NCBI GenBank assembly: GCA_949775045.1
Contig: OX459110.1
Span: forward strand, 10,425,741 to 10,489,740
DNA: 64,000 bases
Direction: 5' to 3'
DNA from: Metridium senile
Taxonomy: Eukaryota; Cnidaria; Anthozoa; Actiniaria; Metridiidae
Part shown: one piece after another, positions 21,950 to 33,044 of the stretch
Layout: the number at the start of each line of letters is the position of its first letter
How positions within the stretch are numbered: the stretch's first letter is position 1
Program-made: the position numbers and the translations under genes
Notes under the pieces: generated by a model
Databases searched by the model: none
What the model was told of the DNA's origin: nothing
What the model saw: only the letters and a program-made list of their open reading frames with translations

Positions 21950-22115
21950 CATGTTTGTTTGCCGGCCGTCTGTCCCTCTAATTGTTTGTCTGTCTGTTGG
22001 TCTGTCTGTCTCTCCGTTTGTTTCTACGTGTGTTTGTCTGTCTGTCTCTCCGTTTGTCGGCTCTGGGTGTTTGTCTGTCTGTCTCTCCGTTTGTCTGTCT
22101 GTTTGTTTGTTACTT
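21950..22115. repeat. TCTG/TTTG microsatellite
   Basis: Interrupted runs of CTGT and TTGT with 'ctgtctctccgtttgt' repeated four times. Overlapping Cys-rich frames are artefacts. Confidence 0.85.
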
Positions 22116-22934
22116 TCTCTTGGCGAGTCTCCCCTATTTTTCCCACCTTTCTTTATTTGCTAAATATAAGCTTGGCTGGCATGAACATCGCACAGCCGTA
22201 CCTTTTAAGGGTTGAAATCTTTAACAATTATTATTATTTTTTTCTTAAACAGTTCATTTTCATCGGTGTGTACTAACTTTTAGGGGTTACTTTTTCATGT
22301 CTATTTCTCGTGTTGAGTCATCTTCCATTGAGGTATAACCCATAGAGTAAATATATGATTGCACTGCAAAAACGGCTGCGTATATCGGTAGAAACAACTA
22401 AGAATATCGAGTAAATTATTGCTTCTAGAATGTCGACACTTTATAGTGAGTAAACCCAACTCATAATAAAGAGTAAATAGAAAATGTAGATGTAAAATGT
22501 ACTCAATATACATTTGGATTTGTAGTGTATGATCGACTTTCGACTTTCGACACCTAATATAAGCAGACAGCTTTGGCAAATACTACTGACTGCATGAACG
22601 CGAATATTCATTATTCTAGAAACAGTCAACAATAATTAAGTAACACATAATAATGGTAATCATTAATAAAAATGCAAAAATATTAACTAAAATATAGTGA
22701 AATAATATTTAGTGATATCAGAAACAACAAATGGCCTGTAATTGTTATATAGTTAATTTTATCTTTCATCATATCAGTATTCTATGTCTAAACCATCAAA
22801 TCTGTAAGTATACTGACTATACTGCAGATTCTAGAATTTAGGACAAGCAATACTATAATCCATGGCCAGACAAAGCTTTTAAAAATAGGTATTGAAATAT
22901 GGGTCTTATTCTTCTCCTCGGAAGTTGTATATTA
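22116..22934. other. Gene-free stretch
   Basis: AT-rich; several short frames but none with recognisable features. Confidence 0.5.
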
Positions 22935-23085
22935 TTAAGAGGGATTTTATGGCAGCCATATTTGTGGGCAGGTACAATTTTATAAGAAAGTTTTTAAATG
23001 ACAACGGATTTCAGTTCCCCAAAGAGAAAAGCTCCGTTGTTTTGACCACAAACATGGCTGCCGTGAAATTCCTCTTTTGGTGTAG
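22935..23085. mobile_element. Foldback/MITE with 'atggcagccat' arms
   Basis: The left arm 'agagggattttatggcagcc' (about 22938-22957) and following 'atatttgtgg' are the approximate reverse complement of 'ccacaaacatggctgccgtg' ... 'aaattcctctttt' (about 23046-23078). The 90-codon frame crossing it is not a gene. Confidence 0.65.
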
Positions 23086-23199
23086 TTTGCAGGGAAGACT
23101 AGGGTCTTATGTGTCGTTCGTTGGACTCCGTTTGAGTCCATTACATTTTATACCCAATAAATAATCTTGTATTATCATCTACCAATAAATTATCTTTCC

Positions 23200-23590
23200 A
23201 CAAGTATGCCTACAACTAGCAGTACCACGCTATCATTTTGGATAACCTGGTACCATACTATCCAAAATGATAGCGTGGTACCATTTAATGAACAATTATT
23301 CGGACCTGATAACAAGCCAGTGAACATGTTCACGGCCTAAACTTACACTGGCTTGTTATCAGGTCCGAAAAATTGTTCATTAAATGGTTTTATAATCTAG
23401 GTACCAATAAATTCTAACAATAAAACTCACTACAAGACTGCCTACCTGACTATCAGTACCATACTATCATTATCGCTACTAGTAAGTTTAGGCCATATAT
23501 GTACTTATGTGCTGACTTGTTAACAGTGGTCCCAATAACTGTTCACTAAATGGTGTTACCATTACAAATAAATCACCACTAGCATGCCTA
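23200..23590. repeat. Cluster of overlapping hairpins in diverged tandem units
   Basis: A first palindrome (about 23221-23283) has 23-bp arms around GTACCACGCTATCATTTTG and its complement. A second (about 23280-23386) has ~43-bp arms including CCATTTAATGAACAATT and GGACCTGATAACAAGCC. They share GGTACCATTT at their junction. Diverged versions without intact arms follow near 23400-23580 ('gtaccaataaatt', 'gcctac', 'ttcactaaatgg'). Confidence 0.8.
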
Positions 23591-23673
23591 CAACCATATA
23601 CTTTTGTACTAGCATGGATTTAGACTTGTTATCAATAAGTATAGTCCCACTTAGCTTGATATAATAAAGGTTA

Positions 23674-23706
23674 TACGTTTCGGTCTCAAACTGAAACCAT
23701 CATCAG
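23674..23706 (-). ncRNA. Hammerhead-core-like hairpin (partial)
   Basis: On the minus strand: CTGATGA (23706-23700), one extra T, a stem GGTTTC / GAGACC around AGTTT, then GAAAC followed by GTA. This is the arrangement of conserved hammerhead residues. It lacks a closing stem I and a stem III loop, so self-cleavage is not supported. It resembles motifs found at ends of Penelope-like and related retroelements. Confidence 0.35.
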
Positions 23707-23719
23707 ATATAGATAACAT

Positions 23720-24744
23720 ATTTTCATCAATAAATCGGTATTACAGTCATTATTGATTATATTATTATTATTGCCTGAATATTATCATTCACACAACTAT
23801 TGTTTCACTTACCGGTAAATAAGATATTTGTAGGATAGTATAGAACCATTTTATCCGCATTATCGCCTCCCTCTTAGTGTGTTATAAACGTTTCTTTTGG
23901 TATCATATAAGACTTTTTATTGTACTGCCATATACTGGTGCTGTGTCATGACCTGTCGTGCACGTCCCGGTGGGGTATATTCTCAGTATATCAACACCCA
24001 CTGTTTTATACGTACTCGGTGAAGTTCGGGATCCCTGTGCTTTCGTATTGAATATTTGGGCTTCCTGTGGCTTAACTTTTGGATTCGTTTTTCATACAAA
24101 TTTCTGTAGGAAAGCCTACATTTTGTTCGTTTTGTTTGTTTTTTGTTTATGTGAGAGTGTGGTCGTTGAATGTTTGTTCGATGAAATCGAGCAATTCCTT
24201 TTTTCCGCTTTTTTCTATTTTGTTATTTTTGTTCTCTTGTTATTAACATTTTTTTCGTTCACAATAGAGTGCCTCAGTATACACAGCATTTGGGACCAAT
24301 GACAACAATTCTGTCCCTCGTTTCTTACTCCAGAAATATAATTGCCGTTGGGTTCCTGAAGACGCATACGAGCTGTTAAAATCTTTGTGGTAATTTGGGC
24401 TCTCTGTTATATGTTATTATAACCAGTTAAAAATATGGTATTCAACTAACGTTACGAGGCCTTTTTCTGGACTAACACACAAGCAGAGAGAAAGGATCTG
24501 GGAACTACAATCATTGACAAAAGTGTTGGCACGAATGTGATAAAGTAATTTTAGCAGTGCTGAAATTCTACTACTCCCGCCACCCCCCTTCGCAATGTTG
24601 AGGAGGGAGTCATTGTTTGGTGCTTATATGGTTGACCTGTCAATGCGCTATCATTTTACAGCAACATTGATGTGGGGGGAAGGGGGGAACATTTTTTATA
24701 CTTAAAATAAATGAAGTAGTGACTATGAGATAAAATACTACTAT
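23720..24744. other. Gene-free stretch
   Basis: A plus-strand frame at 23958-24302 (114 codons, hydrophobic C-terminal half) has no recognisable domain and only common T-rich composition. I do not call it a gene. Nothing else is seen. Confidence 0.5.
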
Positions 24745-24899
24745 CCATTAAGCGGTCACCCTCTATATAAGGCGGCCACAATAAAAAGTCCCAAATCTAT
24801 TCCTATACCTATTCTATACCTCTATTCAGTGGCCAACCTCTATTAAGCGGCCACTTTGGGAAGTCGCTAGGGTGACCGCTTAATAGAGGTAACACTGTA
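24745..24899 (-). mobile_element. Tc1/mariner-pogo-like MITE remnant
   Basis: Read from the right end: TACAGTGTTACCTC, TATTAAGCGGTCACC, then repeated 'ctattaagcggccac' and 'cctctattcagtggcc'. TACAGTG plus RAGCGG repeats are typical of pogo/Tigger-type ends. The left end is degenerate ('attaagcggtcaccctc'). Confidence 0.7.
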
Positions 24900-25159
24900 T
24901 TTGCATACGTTTAATTTTGACTCCTAGAAAGCCAATTTCAAGTACATATAACACGGTTTTTACCATTTTTAACAGCGTTTTTCTATCATTTTAATGTTTT
25001 TGCAAGTTGATATGGCATGATAGTACTAAGAATACACCGACATAAAACTATAGAAACAGAAAACTGAAACAAATACCGTGCAACCATATCATGATATCTT
25101 TTTATGTTGTTTGCATGGCTTCCAGTAATAGAATAAGAATGCTATTCTTAGCAATATCA

Positions 25160-25790
25160 AAGAAAGTGGTGGTTGTGATGAAAAATATGGTGATGATGAT
25201 GACGGTAGTACGTGGTGATGTTGATAATGATGATGGTGCATGTGGTTATGGTGATGTTGATGAAAATGATGTAGATAATGATGGTGATGATATTGATGGT
25301 GATGATGATGACAGTAGTACGTGGTGATGTTGATAATGATGATGGTGGTGGTTATGATGATGGTGATGAAAATGATGTAGATAATGATGGTGATGATATT
25401 GATGGTGATGATGATGACAGTAGTACGTGGTGATGTTGATAATGATGATGGTGGTGGTTATGATGATGGTGATGAAAATGATGTAGATAATGATGGTGAT
25501 GATATTGATGGTGATGATGATGACAGTAGTACGTGGTGATGTTGATAATGATGATGGTGGTGGTTATGATGATGGTGATGAAAATGATGTAGATAATGAT
25601 GGTGATGATATTGATGGTGATGATGATGACAGTAGTACGTGGTGATGTTGATAATGATGATGGTGGTGGTTATAATGATGGTGATCATGGTGATCATGCA
25701 TGATGGTTGTTATGGTGATGGTGATGATAACGACTGATGATGGTGATGAAAATGATGTAGATGATGATGGTGATGATGTTGATCATGCTG
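25160..25790. repeat. GAT-rich minisatellite with 106-bp higher-order unit
   Basis: Four nearly identical 106-bp units start at 25321, 25427, 25533 and about 25639 (each starting GTGGTGATGTTGATAATG and ending GACAGTAGTAC), preceded by a diverged unit. 106 is not a multiple of three, so no frame is kept across units. Confidence 0.92.
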
Positions 25791-26040
25791 CAACTTATAA
25801 TACTTTGCCCCTTAATATTATACAACAAATGAAAAATCTGCAAAATTTCAAAATTTCTTGCAAACGGCATTTCAAACGCACTTAGTTGTGATCTTTTATC
25901 ATTATCATAACTTAATAGACAACTCTGTTTTGTATCTTATTTATTTAATGTATTTATTTATTCTTTAACAGGGCTCTATTTAAACTAGCTATGCTAAACC
26001 AGATACCCTGGATAAATATTGATTAAAATAAAATAAAATA
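25785..26040 (+). pseudogene. 3' end of a non-LTR retrotransposon (LINE)
   Basis: Plus-strand codons from about 25788 read A-T-Y-N-T-L-P-L-N-I ... F-K-I-S-C-K-R-H-F, matching the 'WNSLP ... FK ... LKTHLF' C-terminal end of CR1/L2-type reverse transcriptase ORFs. A short 3' UTR and an (AAAAT)n-like tail at about 26023-26040 follow. Heavily 5'-truncated and inserted into the GAT minisatellite, which resumes at 26041. Confidence 0.65.
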
Positions 26041-26250
26041 AATGATGGTTATGGTGATAGTGATGATATAATAACGACTGATGATGTTGATGGAAATGGT
26101 GTAGATAATGATGGTGATGATGTTGATGGTGATGGTGATGATAACAACTGATGATGGTGATGAAAATGATGTTGATAATGGTGTTCACAATGATGCATGG
26201 TGGTGAAGATAGTCCGTTTTATGATGATGATGATAATGTGAGATACTACA
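26041..26250. repeat. GAT-rich minisatellite, continuation
   Basis: Same composition as 25160-25790 (GATGGTGATGATGTTGATGG), split from it by the LINE remnant. Confidence 0.85.
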
Positions 26251-27722
26251 CTGAAGAACACCGATTCTCCTAAAAATACACACAATGCAAATAAGTAAAT
26301 CTAATATCTAATGATTTCATTCTTGTTTCCGATCTTTTAATCTACCCACCACAAAGAATGCTACCAAAACACACAATATAGTTTTAAAAAGCACTTTGTC
26401 AACTACGGTATTTTCCGACAATAAATCCCCTTTGCTTTTAATGACAAATACAAACCCACAAATATACTGAAATACAACGCAAACATTACAGTTACATATA
26501 TAAGCCCCCAGGGTTCTTAAAAAAACCTCCTGCGAAGATTTTCATCAAAATATAGGTTGTTATGATACTGATACTCCTAAAACCTTGTATAATATATGTA
26601 TTCTTTATTTTGTTGCTGTTTCTTGTAGAAATTAATTAAACATTGTAGATAATAATAATGGCTAGTTCTTATATAGCGCATTTCCTGAACTGCTCAATGC
26701 GCTTACTCAACGTGTTCGAGTTTAAGGTATATCAAGGCGCATTAAGCTGCCACCATACAACCCATGTCTGAACACGGAGTTCTTTTACGCCCCTCAATGA
26801 TTTTTTGTTTTTTTGATTACATACACTTATACGGTATTAGGTTGTGCTGGAACGGTGGTCCTTCATGTGATCAAATTGTAAGGGCATCGAGAATTAGTGT
26901 GATGCACTAGAAATATATAATTATTACTATTACTATTATCATAAGTTTGGGTTGTATACAGTGATACAGTAAATTGTCTTTGTATAATTTTTCTTTTTTT
27001 TAAATGTAGTAAACTTATCACTCGATAAAATTGTTGAAATGTAATGAAAAGGTCGACAATTCTTTATAGTTTAGCTATCAGTATTCTGTTTATTAAAATG
27101 TATTTATTTATTTATTCATCCATCCATTTATTCACCCATTTGTTACCATATATTCCTTTTTCCGTTCTCTCATTTATTTAGTCATTCATTCGGTCATCTA
27201 TTTACAAAACAACCGTCCACTTTTTCATTTATTCTATATATTCGCCTATTCAGTACATTTTATTCAATTATCGATAACAAAGGTTTTTCCACTTCTTAAA
27301 ACCTCTCTAACAGTATTTTAGGTTTGACATCTAAAAGTGCATGGCTCTATGGCAACGGTCACTTACAGTAATCATTATTCTTTATTGAATAACAAATAAC
27401 AAACGATATAACGAAGCAAGGCGCTAACAAGCTTTCAGCTTTTGAGCCAATCTTCTTTGTTTTATCACAGTATTTTGTGCGATTTCTGCATAAAATCAAA
27501 AGTTTTAATTAGTTTCTCTATTTGGACAAATTTTGGAATAATTAGGTATCTTAACCACCGTAAAAACTCCAGCTGCTTTTCTTGTTAAAAACGTTAACTT
27601 CTACAAATGAAAACTGATAAGCTTTACTTTGAAGCTAAAATGCCAATGTACGATTGTAAACTTTAAATCAGTGAATAAACTAGTGTAGGCTGCGTCTTTT
27701 TTTTAATATATACGATATCCAA
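26251..27722. other. Gene-free stretch with LINE-tail and microsatellite pieces
   Basis: On the minus strand 26648-26800 resembles a LINE 3' end: 'gcgctatataag' then an ATT tail, as at 53270-53340. TTCA/TTTA microsatellite lies around 27095-27255. A fragment of the 95-bp family ('aataaactagtgtaggctgcgtc') is at 27672-27696. No gene. Confidence 0.55.
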
Positions 27723-28134
27723 TACAGTAAAAACCCACGAGTAAGAACCTACAGTTTTTGAAGTTAGCCTAAACAATTTTAGTCTATTTAGGTTCTTATT
27801 TCTGTGTAAAAACAAATAACATCCAGACTGCATGATTGGATAATTTATTGCTGTGTTTTATTGCTGTAAAGGTTTTCAAAATGCTCAGTACAAAAATATA
27901 AACCTCTTGCACTTTATATTTTTTTTATTGCGGCATGAATAAATTTGCGCTTTTGTTTGCACAACAATGGCAAGCTCGTATTTCTCCAAACAGGATTCTT
28001 GATCACTAATATTATTTTAGAAAATAAGAACCTGTTTTTTTTTTTATTTTCTAGGCTAAATAGGTTCTTGTTCATAGGGGGTCTAAATGACAAATTTTAG
28101 GCTAACAGGTTCTTGCTCGCGGGTTTTTACTATA
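27723..28134. mobile_element. Tc1/mariner-type MITE, TACAGTAAAAACCC ends
   Basis: TIRs TACAGTAAAAACCCACGAG and CTCGCGGGTTTTTACTATA extend into GTAAGAACCT / AGGTTCTTGC. The interior repeats 'aggttctta' and 'taggctaa' in both orientations. 412 bp, non-coding. The same family is at 53512-53972. The TA at the ends fits Tc1/mariner. Confidence 0.85.
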
Positions 28135-28215
28135 CAACGAAACACCGTAAATAATACTTTTCTTTACTGACGTTTCGAGCTTTAGGGCCTCGTCGCAATA
28201 AAAGACAAAAAGTTA
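28135..28215 (-). repeat. Fragment of the 95-bp family (head part)
   Basis: Contains 'acaccgtaaa' and, on the minus strand, the hairpin head in degenerate form (GACGAGGCCCTAAAGCTCGAAACGTCAG). The MITE at 27723-28134 apparently split this unit, since the tail part of the same orientation lies at 27672-27720. Confidence 0.65.
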
Positions 28216-28423
28216 ACGAGTTAACGAGTATAAATATAGAAATTTGTGAAATATAGTACTTGGCTAATTACAAGTATAATATCTCTGATTTCTAAATACA
28301 ATATATATAATTACAAGTTTCATAAAAATTGGGGAAAAAGTTCGATTCAATAAAAATAAAGTAAACAGCATATAAATTTGTACCACTATCATCGTATCAA
28401 ATAAGAGTATAAAAAAATAAATA

Positions 28424-28650
28424 GAAACTAGCGAGTAAACTAGTATAGGCTGCGTCGGTGTTTGATATAAACGATAGGTAATAGAATGAAATTTGTAACA
28501 CCGTAAAAAATGTTGACTTAACTTTACTGACGTTTCGATCGAGCTTTAGCTCTTTCGAGCTTTAGCCCTCCGACGAAGGGCTAAATTAAAGCTCGAAACA
28601 TCAGTAAAGTTAAGTCAACATTTTTTACGGTGTTACAAATTTCATTATAT
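28424..28650. repeat. Head-to-head inverted pair of 95-bp-family repeats
   Basis: 28424-28545 is a minus-strand copy from CTCGCTAG to the hairpin head. From about 28556 a plus-strand head (CCGACGAAGGGC...GAAACATCAG) runs through TTTTTTACGGTGTTAC to 'tttcattatatt'. The two copies meet at their hairpin heads, with a short duplication ('gagctttagc') between them. Confidence 0.85.
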
Positions 28651-29961
28651 TATAGAGTATAAAATAGTTTAACAAGCTAGTATAGCAGTTTGAAATCTAC
28701 TACTTAGCTCATATATGATTGCTAAATACAATAACAAGTTTCATAAAAATTGGAAAAAAATCTGCGAAGTTCCATTCATCGGTGGAAAAAAAAATAGTAC
28801 CGCGTTTATCTTATTATTTAAGAGGATAAAAGGGTAAACAAGCTAGTGGCAGACGTACGAGGTATCTAAGCAACCATACATCTACTTAAGCTTAGAAATG
28901 CTCATATATATTAATGTATAATTACATATGACAAGCAAGTCACAATGAACAATGCAAAAAGCCAACAAACCAAATACAACATACAACATATTGATTTTAG
29001 TAATTATTTTTCGATTCTGTATGTACTCTCCGATTGAGCTCCGTACAAGACATTTTAATTAAACGTTAACGTCTTCAAGAATACCACTGGTAATCCAGCA
29101 AAAGTGCCAGTTATCCGGAAAGAATTAGTAGATGAATTGGATTACTTGTTGGCTTATTAACGAATTAGGGTAACGTTGTATTATAAACGGAACTCCTGCT
29201 AACTAGTGCTTCTAGCTAAAATCTCTGCACACTTCTCTCACAGCGGATGAACACCCAATCATAACGGAGGAAAAACGGATAGTTTTATCTTAAGCGTCGA
29301 AAAACGTAACAAAACCCGTTTAACGCACGAGAAAGGAAGACCGGGAAATAGACCAGAAGAGGCTTTACGTAAAAAGAGCGATAATTTAATATTGAACCAT
29401 TTTACACGTAACGAGGGCAGTACATCGAGGACCGAGTTTCGCTGTTTAAACCAAACAAGCAAGCGTTTCAGTGATCGGCAAACAAGAATTTCTGTACATT
29501 TAAACGAGTGTTCCGCAAACTGACGCTCAAAAACAGAATATTTTACATTAAACGGCTGGAAACTCATTCATAACACGTTCCTAATTAAACGAACAGTTGC
29601 AAATAAATACTGAGCGATAATTATAAAGAAATAACGTTCCCAACAGACCAAACGCTTGGGGGCATACATCATACAGCACTCTGGACAGCATTTTCCGTTC
29701 TGGAATCGGAGGTTGGTCGACAAGCACAGCTCTAAGAGCCGCGTAGGATGAAGCGATCTTTCCCGGCCAATTCACCGTGAACAATGATTGAAAGTTGAAA
29801 ACTTCTTGAAAGTTAAGTACCTGTAAAGGTTGACTTGTTAAGTGAGCTGTTGGAAGCTGTTTGTTTGGATAAAAGGATAATATAGAACAGCTGTAATTAA
29901 TCTGCTTTAAACATTGGTATTCAAATCGTTGGTTAGAATTGAAGTTCTGCGTTAAAACAAC
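28651..29961. other. Gene-free stretch
   Basis: No supported gene. Minus-strand frames at 29259-29567 and 29581-29784 have no recognisable domain. 'aagtttcataaaaattgg' occurs at both about 28316 and 28735, suggesting an old local duplication. Confidence 0.5.
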
Positions 29962-30255
29962 AGTAGAAGAAGAAGAAGAAGAAGAAGAAGAAGAAGAAGA
30001 AGAAGAAGAAGAAGAAGAACAAGAACAAGAACAAGAACAAGAAGAACAAGAAGAAGGACAAGAAGAACTAGAAGAACAAGAAGAACACGAAGAACAAGAA
30101 GAACAAGAAGAACAAGAAGAGCAAGACGAGCAAGAAGAATAAGAAGAATAAGAAGAATAAGAAGAGCAAGAAGAGCAAGAAGAATAAGAAGAATAAGAAG
30201 AATTAGAGCAAGAGGAAGAAGAACAACAAGAACAACAAGAAAAACGAGAACAACA
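29962..30255. repeat. (GAA)n / GAACAA purine tract
   Basis: About 17 uninterrupted GAA triplets from 29967, then mixed GAACAA, GAATAA and GAGCAA units to about 30250. The Glu/Gln-rich frame is a repeat translation. Confidence 0.95.
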
Positions 30256-30779
30256 ACAATTTATCTATCTAATTGGAAATACGTTGAGTCTTATTTACTG
30301 CGATATTAAAGCAAGCAAAGCGGCTATACTCAGTGGTGATTCAGGATTCTATTATTAAATGCAGAATTAAACTTTTAATTCATATCACTTCGCGCATTTA
30401 CAATAGGACTAAATAAATATTGGATGATAGAAAATGACCAAGACTTCCTGAATAATATATATAATAACACAGTACAATAACAACAAGTTCCTTAAGGTCA
30501 TTTATGGAATAATATAATACGAACACTGGCTTGAAAACAAAACCATCTTTTCATATAACAAGACTACATGCTACGCCAAACAGATTTTACATAAAATACT
30601 TCGCATCGGTATAATCTCAAGTTGTGGCAGAAAAATAACAGAAAAATCTGAAGTCAATTTAACGGATCGAAAAATATTCATTCTACACCAAGACTACAAC
30701 TGCGCATGCTCATGAATATTATTGAATTACATATATATTACTTTATTGAATTTTTCTTGAACGGACACATTTCTCCAAG
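30256..30779. other. Gene-free stretch
   Basis: AT-rich; nothing recognised. Confidence 0.5.
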
Positions 30780-31295
30780 TAGCATCATTTTCGAACCAAA
30801 TATAGACTTCTTTTGTTCCCTTTGATATTTGTTGCCGACATATTATTCCTCACATGAAAACCATACTGAAGAGAATTCAGTAAATATAGCTAACCCAACT
30901 CAGTTTACCACTATAAGAAACTTTATATGCAGTCAAAATACCAAACTTTATTCCGGCAACTGTTTGAAAGTCTACAGGGACCGGCATATTCTTGTCAGTG
31001 AAATATCTGGAAAACTACAACAATACAAAGCAAAGGACGTATATTAAGTTTACCAGAATCCTACTGCAAAAGAAACATCATTTTCAATCCAAATACAGTA
31101 TTGGTTTATTTGCTTGAAAGTCTAGCTACATGCAGGGACATGTGCAAGTGAAATAACTTGAAAACTACAACAATACAAAGCATACGCGTAGGATAAAAGA
31201 TTAAGTTTACCAAATTTCTACTGCAAACGAAACATCTTTTTCGATCCAAATATAAGTCTTGGTTTATCTAACAGTTTGGAAGTCTTCACAGAGGC
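30780..31295. repeat. Diverged ~155-bp tandem repeat
   Basis: About three units share 'aaacatc(a)ttttc(g/a)a(t/a)ccaaata', 'tttgaaagtct', 'gaaaactacaacaatacaaagca' and 'attaagtttacca'. Frames at 30829-31047 and 31276-31461 fall in it or just beyond and show no known domain; they could be relics of an old exon. Confidence 0.7.
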
Positions 31296-32384
31296 AAGGT
31301 TTATGAAATTTGTCGCTTTCGATCTAGACAATGGCATTTTTGAAGTTGAAGGACTGAAGACAACTCAGTGGATAGAACAACTTGATACAATACTTCAAAT
31401 AACACGACGAGACAGACATTTTCTTGTCATTGGCTATCAGGGACTAAAGAAACAGTTGTAGCTCTCGAAAAACAGAGGCAATTTAGCTGTTACTACTGAG
31501 GAGACAAAGTTGTCATTAGCAAAAGAAAATTTTATTTGTCTAGCAGATTTTGGATGTCTTCAATGGCATTTTGTCATTGAATTGTTTCAGTGTCACCGCT
31601 AATCGAGGAGGAAGGCAGTGCTTCACATTGTGACTAAAAATATAGACCTGAGAAGCAATTTACCAACAGCAGTTACTGAGAAGTTTAAAGTAAACAGCTG
31701 TTTGTTGAACAAAAAATATATTTAATAAAGTCGTGGTTGAAAACTCTTCGCGAAGAACAAGCTAAGGACAAAAATAGACGGATAAAAAGCTGCAAAAATA
31801 CAATTTTTATTGGAAGAAACCGTGATCCGTGCTACGACAGCGAAAATATCGATCAATAACATCTTTCTACTGGATTAGGGGATTAGCCTGCTATATGAAA
31901 GCTCTTTTAAATCGCAAATCTACAAATAGATAAACGTCAACTTGTCTACGGTGTTAAGTGGAAAATAGCGAATTCGTGTCGACCAAATAACAAGGCTATA
32001 AAATATTCAACACTGCTGCAGATGGGAAATTTTAATTTGTAGTCGAGTTTTAAATATAAAATTGGATTACAACGAGACAAAACGGAGAAACATCTTGAAG
32101 GGTTATTTAGCAGAATTGTTTTGCGTTGATGGGAGAAGAATAAAATATACACCCGAAGGAATACAAAGAGAACCTCAAAATACAAGTATTTCATAAAAAA
32201 TATTGTGGAATTATTTGGCTTTGAAGTGATAACCTTCGCTTCTTGTAGAATAAAATCGGAAGGTTACTAGACGTAACTAAACTAAATGACACAAGTACTG
32301 AAGTCTTCGGTGAAAACGTCGAGAAATTATTTGCATCGGAGTTGGAATCAGACAGAAAGGATTAAAGAGAAATAAGGAAACTGC
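31296..32384. other. Gene-free stretch upstream of a GPCR
   Basis: Contains the end of a 61-codon plus-strand frame (31276-31461) without recognisable motif. The rest is A-rich with scattered stops. A 5' untranslated exon for the receptor at 33045 could lie here, but no splice signal can be assigned. Confidence 0.4.
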
Positions 32385-32800
32385 ACCAGGAACTTGACAA
32401 GAAAAAATTATTCACATTAAACCTTAGCTGGAAACAAGAATAGGCTAAAGTTAAACCAAAGGGAAAATACTTCAAGGTTTTTGTGTAAGCATCTAGTTAT
32501 GAAAAGAAATTAGAGGAACTGCACCAGGAACTTGACAAGAAAACAAAAAATTGATCACAGTACATGAAAGCTTAGCTGGAAACAAGAATACGCTAAAGTT
32601 AAACCAAAGGGAAAATACTTCAAGGTTTTTGTGTAAGCATCTAGTTATGAAAAGAAATTAGAGGAACTGCACCAGGAACTTGACAAGAAAACAAAAAATT
32701 GATCACAGTACATGAAAGCTTAGCTGGAAACAAGAATACGCTAAAGTTAAACCAAAGGGAAAATACTTCAAGTTTTTTGTGGAAGCATCTAGTTGTGATA
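32385..32800. repeat. ~128-148-bp tandem repeat upstream of GPCR gene
   Basis: Three units start at 'ctgcaccaggaacttgacaa' (32391, 32519, 32667). Each also carries 'ttagctggaaacaagaat', 'gctaaagttaaaccaaaggg' and 'tacttcaaggtttttgtg'. Units two and three are nearly identical. The array ends about 245 nt before the receptor start codon. Confidence 0.9.
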
Positions 32801-33044
32801 TTAATCTAAAGTTGTGAATTGAGAAACGGAAAAAAAATTAATTACAGTAAAAAAACGGAAATTAACAACGTGTTATAAAGTCCAATTTCAAGTGTAAAAA
32901 AGACAAGAAAAATAATATAAAAACAGAAAAAAATAACATTGGTGTGAACAACACTTCAAAATTAATATCCATATTTATGGAAACTTTTAATTACCTGAAG
33001 TAAACTGATTAGATATTCAGAGTTCAGGACTGAACTGAAGCAAG

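Noticed and set aside
23958..24302. A 114-codon membrane protein gene
   Set aside because: Hydrophobic part comes from a T-rich tract; no homologous domain, no second copy, no supporting context.
29939..30142. Glu-rich protein
   Set aside because: Translation of a (GAA)n/GAACAA tract.
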